This document shows positions 25,722 through 32,697 of a DNA stretch of 64,000 bases, in pieces. Every line of letters starts with the position of its first letter. Positions within the stretch are counted from its first letter, which is position 1. The notes under the pieces were generated by a model. The model was not told where the DNA came from, searched no databases, and worked only from the letters and a program-made list of their open reading frames with translations. The DNA is from CALKZN01 sp050633785 (lineage in GTDB: Bacteria; Pseudomonadota; Gammaproteobacteria; Arenicellales; Arenicellaceae): NCBI GenBank assembly GCA_050633785.1, contig JBOEHE010000030.1, forward strand, positions 48,505 through 112,504, given 5' to 3'. The position numbers and the translations under genes are program-made.

Positions 25722-26082
25722 TTGATTAAACTCTTTAGTAGGCACCAGGTTGGACAACCAAATTGAACTTCTTGTGCTTGTTTTGGTGCTTTATCATTAT
25801 TATTTTGTACTTTTTAGTACTCTCTTCACTCTTATTATTATTTTTAGAATTTGTTTATTTTTCACGAATAAACAATGATTTACTAACTCTATATATACTA
25901 TCTTTGCATAATTTAGCAAAAGAACAAGGTAAATTTAACTTTTTTTTGTGCTGGACAAATACATTTTGATTTTTGTACAATTATCAATTGAATAAATCAG
26001 CTACTATTTATTCAATCAACAACGAGTAAGATAGCATTAAATTACCGTATTCTCGATACCAATATGACTCGAAGAGGGCATT
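25722..26082. other. AT-rich divergent promoter region
   Basis: This 361-bp stretch separates the dctP-kinase operon (minus) from the UmuD-like gene (plus). It is very rich in A and T and must carry both promoters. The one clear element is the 11-bp dyad at 25987-26016, listed separately. I found no CTGT-N8-ACAG LexA box of the gammaproteobacterial type. Confidence 0.5.
25987..26016. promoter_or_regulatory. perfect 11-bp inverted repeat, likely operator of the UmuD-like gene
   Basis: ATTGAATAAAT (25987-25997) and ATTTATTCAAT (26006-26016) are exact reverse complements separated by 8 bases (CAGCTACT). The repeat lies 67 bp upstream of the UmuD-like ATG and has no T run, so an operator is more likely than a terminator. 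Binding by the neighbouring self-cleaving protein is a guess from position. Confidence 0.55.
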
Positions 26083-26841
26083 ATGAGCAAAAACGATAAA
26101 ACTATCGGCAAGCAAACGGAGAACAATTCCGACAGCTTGCAGAAAAATCTCACACATATTTCACAAGCCAGTCCTAAACGAGGAGGTAAACGTTCTGGCT
26201 CCGGTCGTCCCAGCGGCACAGGCAAATATGGAGAACCCACTAAAGCAATTCGAGTACCAGAAGGCAGTGTCACTCAAATCAAAACATTTCTGAAAAACCA
26301 TTATATTCCAGGCGGTCAACAGGGGTCCAATATAGAAAGTATCAATAAAAAATCCAAAGATACACCACACTCAATCAGCAGTGATGTTGACATAATTGCA
26401 CCTGCCGCAGATTGGACAGAAGGAAACAACATTGAAACCTTAAACATCCCGTTATATAGCAGCAGAGTCGCAGCTGGCTTTCCTTCTCCGGCAGATGACC
26501 ATGTTGATAATGCACTTGATCTGAATGAATACCTGATTGAACGCCCTGATTCCACTTTTATGCTACGGGTTGAGGGAGAGTCAATGAAGGATGCCGGAAT
26601 CGTTCCGGATGACATTCTGATTGTAGACCGTTCAAAAAAGGCCATTCACAACAAAATCGTCATTGCTGCACTGGATGGTGAGTTGACCGTTAAGCGGCTC
26701 TATAGACGAGGGGGACTGATCAAATTATTACCTGAAAACCCTGATTACCCGGATATTGAAATTAAACGCGAATCAGACTTGGTCATCTGGGGAGTAGTAA
26801 TTGGCAGTTTCCGCCGCTTTCAAAGCAATACTTTTTTATAA
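26083..26841 (+). CDS. UmuD/LexA-like S24 self-cleaving protein with long N-terminal extension
   Basis: The C-terminal half (about residues 122-252) is a UmuD-type S24 peptidase: predicted cleavage in AAGFPSPA between Ala131 and Gly132, nucleophile Ser167 in GESMKDAG, general-base Lys204 in ELTVKRLY. The spacings 132-167 and 167-204 equal those of UmuD (25-60-97). The first 120 residues are extra: a basic KRGGKRSGSGRPSGTGKYGE stretch and IRVP, a pattern seen in DNA-binding relatives. There is no umuC beside it. A GAAGAGGG site supports ATG 26083. It could be a repressor or a UmuD variant. Confidence 0.85.
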   Translation: MSKNDKTIGKQTENNSDSLQKNLTHISQASPKRGGKRSGSGRPSGTGKYGEPTKAIRVPEGSVTQIKTFLKNHYIPGGQQGSNIESINKKSKDTPHSISSDVDIIAPAADWTEGNNIETLNIPLYSSRVAAGFPSPADDHVDNALDLNEYLIERPDSTFMLRVEGESMKDAGIVPDDILIVDRSKKAIHNKIVIAALDGELTVKRLYRRGGLIKLLPENPDYPDIEIKRESDLVIWGVVIGSFRRFQSNTFL

Positions 26842-26887
26842 CAAACATCAGCTACACTGAACAAACCTGATAGTAGAAAACTGAGTA

Positions 26888-26918
26888 AAAGCGAGACTTC
26901 AGCCTGAAGCCTCGCTTT
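26888..26918 (+). terminator. hairpin after the UmuD-like gene
   Basis: AAAGCGAG (26888-26895) pairs with CTCGCTTT (26911-26918), extended by CTTCA/TGAAG past one mismatch. It stands 46 bp after the stop codon. The T run is short, so termination may be weak. Confidence 0.65.
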
Positions 26919-27055
26919 GACCTACTCCCTTTCCTCTATATAGCTCCATTCAAAGAAACAGCACACTTCTTGTTTTTTAACGGCTGTTTTATAACTTCAG
27001 AAGCACCTTCTTAGTAGCGACCAAACAAATATTTAATCAGGTCTCTTATCTTCCC

Positions 27056-28129
27056 TTATAAACCGACATTGTTTAAATAAGCCTGATCTGAGAAACGAGT
27101 CCAAAGCCTGGAACGACGTTTATGTTTTTCCATAGAGTCAATAATCTCCTGGGTCAAACCATCTGAACTGACTTTAGCCATTTCCTGTAAGAGTCGATTG
27201 GTTTCTGCACTCAAAGCCCGCATTACATCAGAAGGAAATGAGCGAAGAACAATGTTTGGATATTGGGTGCGCAGCTCTTGCATTTTGACACCGTTTTGAA
27301 AAACAATTTTAGTAAAGGAGTCATATGCTGCTAATCGCATGGCCTGTTTCAAAATATACTGCAAATCTTCAGGTAAATCGGCATAAGCCTCAGGATTCAC
27401 TAAAAACTGCATTTCAGAACTGGGTGAATGCCAGCCGGTATAATAAAATTTTGCAACATCCTGCAAACCCAGATTCAAATCGATAGCAGGCCCTACAAAT
27501 TCAACAGCCTCCAGTTGCCCACTGGACAGCGCTTCCTTTAATTGGCTCACAGGCACATTATTAATCTCAACACCTAAGCCTTTCATAACCTCACCTGCTA
27601 AACCAGGCAGACGCATTTTCAATCCTTTTAAATCATCCACAGATTTAATTTCTTTGTTGAACCAGCCAATCATCTGGTTGCCAGAGTTCCCTCCAGGAAA
27701 TGACATCAAACCGTGTTTTTTATAAACCTTATTCATCAGTTCAACACCACCCCCTTCATAAAACCAGGAATACAGCTCTGGTGTCACCATACCGAAGGGG
27801 ACAGCACTGAAGAACATCGTATCAGGGTCCTTCTTGACCCAGAAATTTGAAGCAGAATGCCCCATTTCATAATCCCCTTTTTTGACAAAATCAAAAATAC
27901 CACGAGTGTTCTTATGTTCTTTTTTACTGATTACCTTTATCACAAAACGACCGCCGGATAACTGTTCAACCAATTCACTTAAACGCGTGGTTGAAAACCC
28001 AAGCAAATGTTCATTGCCCCACGTCTGCGCCAAGCGCCACTCATACGTCTTGGCTTGAGCATTAGCACTCAAAAAAGTGATTAAAAGAAGCAACACAAAA
28101 CGGACTGCAAATAAATTTTGTATGTTCAT
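27056..28129 (-). CDS. second TakP-like TRAP substrate-binding protein, orphan
   Basis: A 357-residue DctP-family protein with a signal peptide (about residues 1-26, ending ANAQA). It is clearly a paralogue of the protein encoded at 24657-25721: both share GLKMRxPGLAG, FYYTGWH and the terminal SDQAYLNN plus GL. The ligand Arg is kept, but the TakP Glu-Trp pair reads Glu-Phe here (SGQLEAVEFVGP), so ligand preference may have shifted. It has its own AAGG ribosome binding site and no permease genes nearby. Confidence 0.9.
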   Translation of the reverse strand: MNIQNLFAVRFVLLLLITFLSANAQAKTYEWRLAQTWGNEHLLGFSTTRLSELVEQLSGGRFVIKVISKKEHKNTRGIFDFVKKGDYEMGHSASNFWVKKDPDTMFFSAVPFGMVTPELYSWFYEGGGVELMNKVYKKHGLMSFPGGNSGNQMIGWFNKEIKSVDDLKGLKMRLPGLAGEVMKGLGVEINNVPVSQLKEALSSGQLEAVEFVGPAIDLNLGLQDVAKFYYTGWHSPSSEMQFLVNPEAYADLPEDLQYILKQAMRLAAYDSFTKIVFQNGVKMQELRTQYPNIVLRSFPSDVMRALSAETNRLLQEMAKVSSDGLTQEIIDSMEKHKRRSRLWTRFSDQAYLNNVGL

Positions 28130-28359
28130 GAAAAACCTTCCTGACCATTTACTGGTCGATATTTTTTATTGTTATCGGACTTAATACTCTTATGCTTACG
28201 CACAATGCATGCCAAAAAAAATATCTTTTATTTACATAAACTTACAAATTCAGAAAAAGCATAGTGGAATTTTTTTTCTGATTATTTGCACAAAAAAGAG
28301 AATAAAAAGCCCTACTCGGTGAAACTCTTCAACCCTTTACTTTCACCTCAATCCAGCTC

Positions 28360-29559
28360 TCAATCCAACTCGACTGAAGAAGCAAGCACCTGATCAACAA
28401 AAGCATCAGGAACATCCAGCTGCTGACTTATTGATACCAGTAACTTACGCTCTTTTGCCGTCACTTTACCATCGGCTTGTGCCACCAGGCATAAATCACG
28501 CAAAACCTGCATTCTCTGCGACTGACTTGCCAGTGAAGCAACCTTTTTTGCCCGTTCAGGCAACTGTTGCTTAAGCTTCTCTACATTCAATTTTTCACTG
28601 AATGCATCACGGCCAAAGAAATCATTAAAAACCCGTATTTCCTGCTCCGATATACCTTTACTAGCATTTGCAACGGCTATTGCCCCAGCAAATAAAGCAC
28701 GCCGCATAGCTTCTGCTGCGTCGGTCTTGCCCTCCATATAATTTGGTTCCATCAAACTCATCAAACCTTGAACTCCAACCTCCAATTCATCGACAGATAC
28801 CTTGCCACGAGCGGATAATACAGACTGCTCAAATAACTGCAGCGCCTTTACACGTAAGGGGCTGAAAGGGTGTGTAGCAAACCAATCTTCTTTTGGCGAG
28901 CCTTGCCCAGGTTCAGCATCTACAACCTGCATATCGTCAACCTGTGCCAGAAAGTCATCCAGATTAAACTCGATAGATTTCCCTGTCAGTCCAGAAGCCA
29001 GTTTAAACAAGGAACTGGCTACTGCATTCGGATCCTGTGCACAATGAGCCCCAGCTCTATCAGCCGAAATTTCTGCATAACGCGACCAGGCAAACAATTC
29101 CAAAGCAACTCGAGGCCTAGGCTTTGTTTCACCACGCAATAAATACCCAATAGGGATGTCATGATGCTGATATACATGGTGGCCCAGTTCATGCCCTATC
29201 ACAAACTTCAGCTCACTCTCAGAAAATCCCTCCAACAAACTGGAAGAAAACATAACATACAATCGATCATCTTCGGGTTTGAAGCATGCTGCATTGAACT
29301 GCGGACTGGCATAGACATAAAGCTCCAACGGCAGATTAACCCCTAAACGTTCAATACAGTCTTCAGCCATTGCATGAATGCTTTTAGACATGGTTGGCGT
29401 CAATCGCACAGAGGTTGACAATAAATGACGGCGAATTGATGCAGGCCCCTTGGAAGCTAAGCCATCTAGCTGCTTATTCGTCTGAATCACATCGGGCTCT
29501 TGTAACAGTTTATTGAATAATTTCAAGTCATTGGCACAACGTAATGTTTCAGCATTCAT
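28360..29559 (-). CDS. M48-family zinc peptidase with TerB-like C-terminal domain
   Basis: A 399-residue protein without signal peptide or membrane segment. The zinc motif HELGH (His123, Glu124, His127) lies in VIGHELGHHVYQHH, with a downstream Glu in YAEISADRAG as third ligand. The C-terminal 115 residues (about 285-399) resemble a TerB/tellurite-resistance helical domain: LRDLCLVAQADGKVTAKERK is the typical acidic-loop motif. The combination suggests a soluble cytosolic protease. A GAGAG site precedes ATG 29559. Substrate unknown. Confidence 0.85.
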   Translation of the reverse strand: MNAETLRCANDLKLFNKLLQEPDVIQTNKQLDGLASKGPASIRRHLLSTSVRLTPTMSKSIHAMAEDCIERLGVNLPLELYVYASPQFNAACFKPEDDRLYVMFSSSLLEGFSESELKFVIGHELGHHVYQHHDIPIGYLLRGETKPRPRVALELFAWSRYAEISADRAGAHCAQDPNAVASSLFKLASGLTGKSIEFNLDDFLAQVDDMQVVDAEPGQGSPKEDWFATHPFSPLRVKALQLFEQSVLSARGKVSVDELEVGVQGLMSLMEPNYMEGKTDAAEAMRRALFAGAIAVANASKGISEQEIRVFNDFFGRDAFSEKLNVEKLKQQLPERAKKVASLASQSQRMQVLRDLCLVAQADGKVTAKERKLLVSISQQLDVPDAFVDQVLASSVELD

Positions 29560-29774
29560 AATAGCTCTCTTTCCTAAATAGTAGTCTGCGGGGCAACTCC
29601 CCCTTGATTAACACTGCGAAGCAATACACTTCAGAGCAACTGATTAATCGCACTACAACGCAATTCTGATTGTGCAGGTTTGATTGCCAATTTTCAAACC
29701 AACTTAAGGTTTTTTGACAACTACTACAAATAGTTAATGGCACGACCAAGACAAATAAGACATATAGCTGATGG

Positions 29775-30200
29775 TTAAGGACATTGCATACGATAAAACA
29801 CATCCCACATGCTGAAGGGTACTGGCTTGGAATGTTCCATCAAATACGCTTCCTGAGTAAAATATGCCATTTCTTCAAGCTTACGACGGCATTCAACAGC
29901 CTGATGCCTGTTGTTAGTATATTGCAGGTAATGCACCAATTCATGCAATAACACTGAACGGCCCGCAACACTGTCTAAATCAAGCTCTGCCAACAAATAA
30001 ACACGATTGCGGTTATGATCAAACAATCCCAAATAGCCGTGTGACCCAGGGTCATAATTCTCAGGTAAATTACCTTCATATTGTACCCGCACCAGAGCTT
30101 CAGCAGAGACAGATACCAATTCTGGTACATCATAACCATTATATAACAATCCTGTTTGCCCACTGATCCACAATAACAGCGACACCATTAGTTCATTCAT
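29775..30200 (-). CDS. small uncharacterised protein with HExxH metalloprotease-like motif
   Basis: A 141-residue protein with LLHELVHYLQ (His86, Glu87, His90), the zincin signature, and a hydrophobic N-terminus that may be a short signal or anchor (MNELMVSLLLWIS). It resembles short proteins I recall as DUF6647-like. An excellent GGAGG site precedes the ATG, so the gene is real. It lies 215 bp upstream of the M48 peptidase gene on the same strand. Peptidase activity is unproven, as the third zinc ligand is not obvious. Confidence 0.72.
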   Translation of the reverse strand: MNELMVSLLLWISGQTGLLYNGYDVPELVSVSAEALVRVQYEGNLPENYDPGSHGYLGLFDHNRNRVYLLAELDLDSVAGRSVLLHELVHYLQYTNNRHQAVECRRKLEEMAYFTQEAYLMEHSKPVPFSMWDVFYRMQCP

Positions 30201-30449
30201 ACGCTAAGCCTCCGTATTTTTATTTTTTTGAAACCTCAAGGTTCCGAAGGAGGACACGGCGTCTGAGAAATAGTTAAATTCTGGGCATTACTTGAGCAAT
30301 CAATCCAGACGTTCTACCAGCAAACGCTGTGACTTACGATTGTCAGTTAATGCCAGCAGTCCCTAGCGTTTTAAATTGCTTCGATTGCCTAAAACAGCTC
30401 AACAACAATCATCACAACAAGCTTAGTCAACAAACCGTCATCTGGCAAT

Positions 30450-30773
30450 TCAATGAGTCTTTTCCGAATTCGGCTTTGCTTCAAGCGATTCAATTTCTTC
30501 AGCAATATAGCGTTGAATATATTGTCGACCAGCAATTGTTGAAGACCAGACCCAAGCCAGGAAAATCAGAGCTATCATGACGCTGAAAACTGCATATCGC
30601 GGTAAAGCCAAAAGGAAAATCAGCAAAACCAATACAGCCACTTTGCTATACAACTTGGCAGTTCCCATCATGTTCTGTATTTTTTCTTTAGCCTGTTCTT
30701 CGGTTTCAACTCCACTTGCCTTCAAGTCTTGCATCACCAATTGATAATGTTGTTCGTTTTTATTACGGGCCAT
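30450..30773 (-). CDS. small membrane protein of unknown function
   Basis: A 107-residue protein with a charged N-terminus, two closely spaced hydrophobic segments (about residues 45-62 and 62-78: VAVLVLLIFLLALPRY and FSVMIALIFLAWVW) and a charged, Glu-rich C-terminus. It begins 8 bp after the stop of the DUF2007-like gene and lacks a clear ribosome binding site, which suggests coupling. I do not recognise the family. Confidence 0.6.
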   Translation of the reverse strand: MARNKNEQHYQLVMQDLKASGVETEEQAKEKIQNMMGTAKLYSKVAVLVLLIFLLALPRYAVFSVMIALIFLAWVWSSTIAGRQYIQRYIAEEIESLEAKPNSEKTH

Positions 30774-30781
30774 ATAGAGTG

Positions 30782-31000
30782 CTATAGAATATCTGCGTTG
30801 TTCCAGTTATCAATAATATCTTTTGCCTTTTCATAATCACCAGCAGCAACAAAGATTCGAACCAAGCCAAAAGCCTGAACCTCACCTATGACACTGTGCA
30901 AATTGGCTCCATGCATGTGGGCTTCAATATCCGCTTGCTGCAACATATTGATAATCAGTTGACCTTCAATCGCATTGGCAGGTTCGTAAACAAGTTCCAC
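30782..31000 (-). CDS. DUF2007-family small protein
   Basis: A 72-residue protein with the DUF2007 pattern: an opening strand (LVYEPANAIEGQLIINMLQQ), an Asn/His-containing loop (HGANLHS) and a late strand (RIFVAAGDYEKAKDII). The family is described as a putative signal-transducing ferredoxin-like fold with no known reaction. The start is a GTG at 31000. It is followed at 8 bp by a small membrane-protein gene. Confidence 0.72.
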   Translation of the reverse strand: MELVYEPANAIEGQLIINMLQQADIEAHMHGANLHSVIGEVQAFGLVRIFVAAGDYEKAKDIIDNWNNADIL

Positions 31001-31088
31001 TATATAGACTAATAACTGTAATTTTAAATAGTCTTAAGCATAGAGATATGACGACAACTTGTCTATCAACTTTAGCAAACGATTAAGT

Positions 31089-32090
31089 TTACCTTTGAGA
31101 TGAAGCAGCTGTGATTAAAGCAGAGCCAATTTCATCCTCAAACTGACTCCAGATAGGCAACATTACAGCCATCCAGGAGTCACGAGCTGCACCAATGACT
31201 GGGTGAATAATCGCAGCATTGTTATTAACAATGGCCGAACGAGCTTTATCAGTAGCCTCTTTTGCGGACCAGTTGCCATACTCGATAGCTTCTTGCAACG
31301 CAGTTTCTATTTCTATTCTGAGCTGACCTGGCAAGCTATCCCAGAACCGCTTAGAAGACATCACCAAGCTACCGCTATAACCATGATTAGTTTCCATAAC
31401 ATGCGAGTGAAATTGATAATATCTATTGGCATGTATAGTCGTCCAGACATTTTCCTGTGCATCGACAGTGTTGTTTTCCAAAGCAGGAAAAACGTTGCCA
31501 GCACCAATTTGTATCGGTTGAGCTTTAAGACTATAGGATTGCGCATTGGCTACTTGCGATCCATTAGTACGAAATTTTAAACCTTCAGCCATGCTTGGCA
31601 CAGTCATTATACGATTTGCCAACATTTGCTTCATTCCATGGTAGTGATAACCCAGACCTTTAATGCCTTGTGCTCCCAACAGGGATAACATACGTTCACC
31701 ATAAACACCCTTGGTAAAACGTTGAGCTGCTTCAGGTGTTACAAATAAAAACGGTAAATTAAATAGTTGAAAACGCTTGTTGTACACCGTCACCTTGTTA
31801 ATGTCGGGCATTGCTATATGAAATTGACCACGTAAGACTGCAGGTATAATTTGTTCCTCAGCCAAGTCTCCTTTATTCGCTTTAAGGGTAACTCTGACAG
31901 CATCTGGACTAACGCGCGATTCAAGCAATTGCTTAAACTGTTGAGCCACTTTGGATTTTGAGCTGTTTTTATCAGCGCTATGTAAAAATTGAATTTCGAT
32001 GGGTGCTGCTTGTGTTGGGGTAATGACGAATATGGCAATAAAAAATAATATTGAAATACTCGATGTAAGCGATGTTGTTAGGTTCTTCAT
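31089..32090 (-). CDS. third TRAP transporter substrate-binding protein (DctP family), orphan
   Basis: A 333-residue periplasmic binding protein with a signal peptide (about residues 1-28, ending TPTQA). It belongs to the classic DctP branch rather than the TakP-like branch: FRTNGSQVANAQSYSLKAQP holds the ligand Arg, and ENNTVDAQENVWTTI matches the family's variable-specificity segment. C4-dicarboxylates or sugar acids are possible ligands. It shows no close similarity to the two proteins at 24.7 and 27.1 kb, and there are no DctQM genes within the window. Confidence 0.85.
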   Translation of the reverse strand: MKNLTTSLTSSISILFFIAIFVITPTQAAPIEIQFLHSADKNSSKSKVAQQFKQLLESRVSPDAVRVTLKANKGDLAEEQIIPAVLRGQFHIAMPDINKVTVYNKRFQLFNLPFLFVTPEAAQRFTKGVYGERMLSLLGAQGIKGLGYHYHGMKQMLANRIMTVPSMAEGLKFRTNGSQVANAQSYSLKAQPIQIGAGNVFPALENNTVDAQENVWTTIHANRYYQFHSHVMETNHGYSGSLVMSSKRFWDSLPGQLRIEIETALQEAIEYGNWSAKEATDKARSAIVNNNAAIIHPVIGAARDSWMAVMLPIWSQFEDEIGSALITAASSQR

Positions 32091-32640
32091 TAATTACCTC
32101 AAATAACAAAATATCTCCAGTGCAAACGATTATTCATTGAGCCTGACACATTTATGGGTGTGTTAAACAAAATAATAGAACTTAATTTTTTGATAGAGAC
32201 AAAATAAGTGAGTATTAAAATTAATACATAATCTGAAGTTGTCCAACAATTTTTGATTATCAACGCATAAGATCTGGCTATATATTTAAACTGTAAAAAC
32301 GTCAACTAAAAACGAAATAAATCAATAAAATCAAACGTTTAAAATACACTTAAATATTTAAGACTTCATAATACAGTCATTTAGGCATTATTATTTTTCT
32401 GATAAAGCACCGTATAAATCCGTTAAACGGCAAGCATTTTCACTACAAAGCATTGATTTAAACTGGTTTTTAAGCCCAAAGATTCATTATTAAACCCTGT
32501 CTAACTCACGAAACCTTCACAAACAAACACGTATTATTTAACTCATGTAACGCTAGTTAATGAATCTACCCCTGACTCTATCCTACCTTCATTAAGCCTA
32601 ATAGTCGTTGCATGACCGGGCAATTTTCATACAGCCAGGT
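32091..32640. other. long AT-rich intergenic region
   Basis: About 550 bp between the third dctP-like gene and the tex terminator. It is AT-rich and must hold the dctP promoter. A weak minus-strand frame (32099-32305) has no ribosome binding site and I reject it. I see no tRNA, repeat family or strong hairpin here. Confidence 0.45.
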
Positions 32641-32672
32641 AAAAAAGCCGCAATAGGGTTTGCGGCTTTTTT
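32641..32672. terminator. strong intrinsic terminator after tex
   Basis: AAAAAAGCCGCAA (32641-32653) and TTGCGGCTTTTTT (32660-32672) pair over 13 bp around TAGGGT. It lies 25 bp beyond the tex stop and is symmetric, so it could also stop plus-strand transcription. Confidence 0.92.
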
Positions 32673-32697
32673 GTACACAATGGTTAATCAAGCTGCC

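Noticed and set aside
25757..26082. SOS (LexA) box upstream of the UmuD-like gene
   Set aside because: No CTGT-N8-ACAG match was found; the dyad present (ATTGAATAAAT and its complement) is a different sequence.
28140..28160. Short dyad GACCA-TTTAC-TGGTC upstream of the second TakP-like gene as an operator
   Set aside because: Only 5-bp arms overlapping the ribosome binding site region; too short to separate from chance.
29549..29803. 84-residue minus-strand frame between the M48 gene and the HExxH gene
   Set aside because: It overlaps both neighbours, is Cys-rich with no family resemblance, and lacks a convincing ribosome binding site.
30329..30580. 83-residue plus-strand frame overlapping the small membrane protein gene
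   Set aside because: It overlaps a better-supported minus-strand gene by more than half and has no recognisable sequence.
32099..32305. 68-residue hydrophobic minus-strand frame upstream of the third dctP
   Set aside because: It sits in the promoter region, has no ribosome binding site and reads as translated AT-rich DNA.
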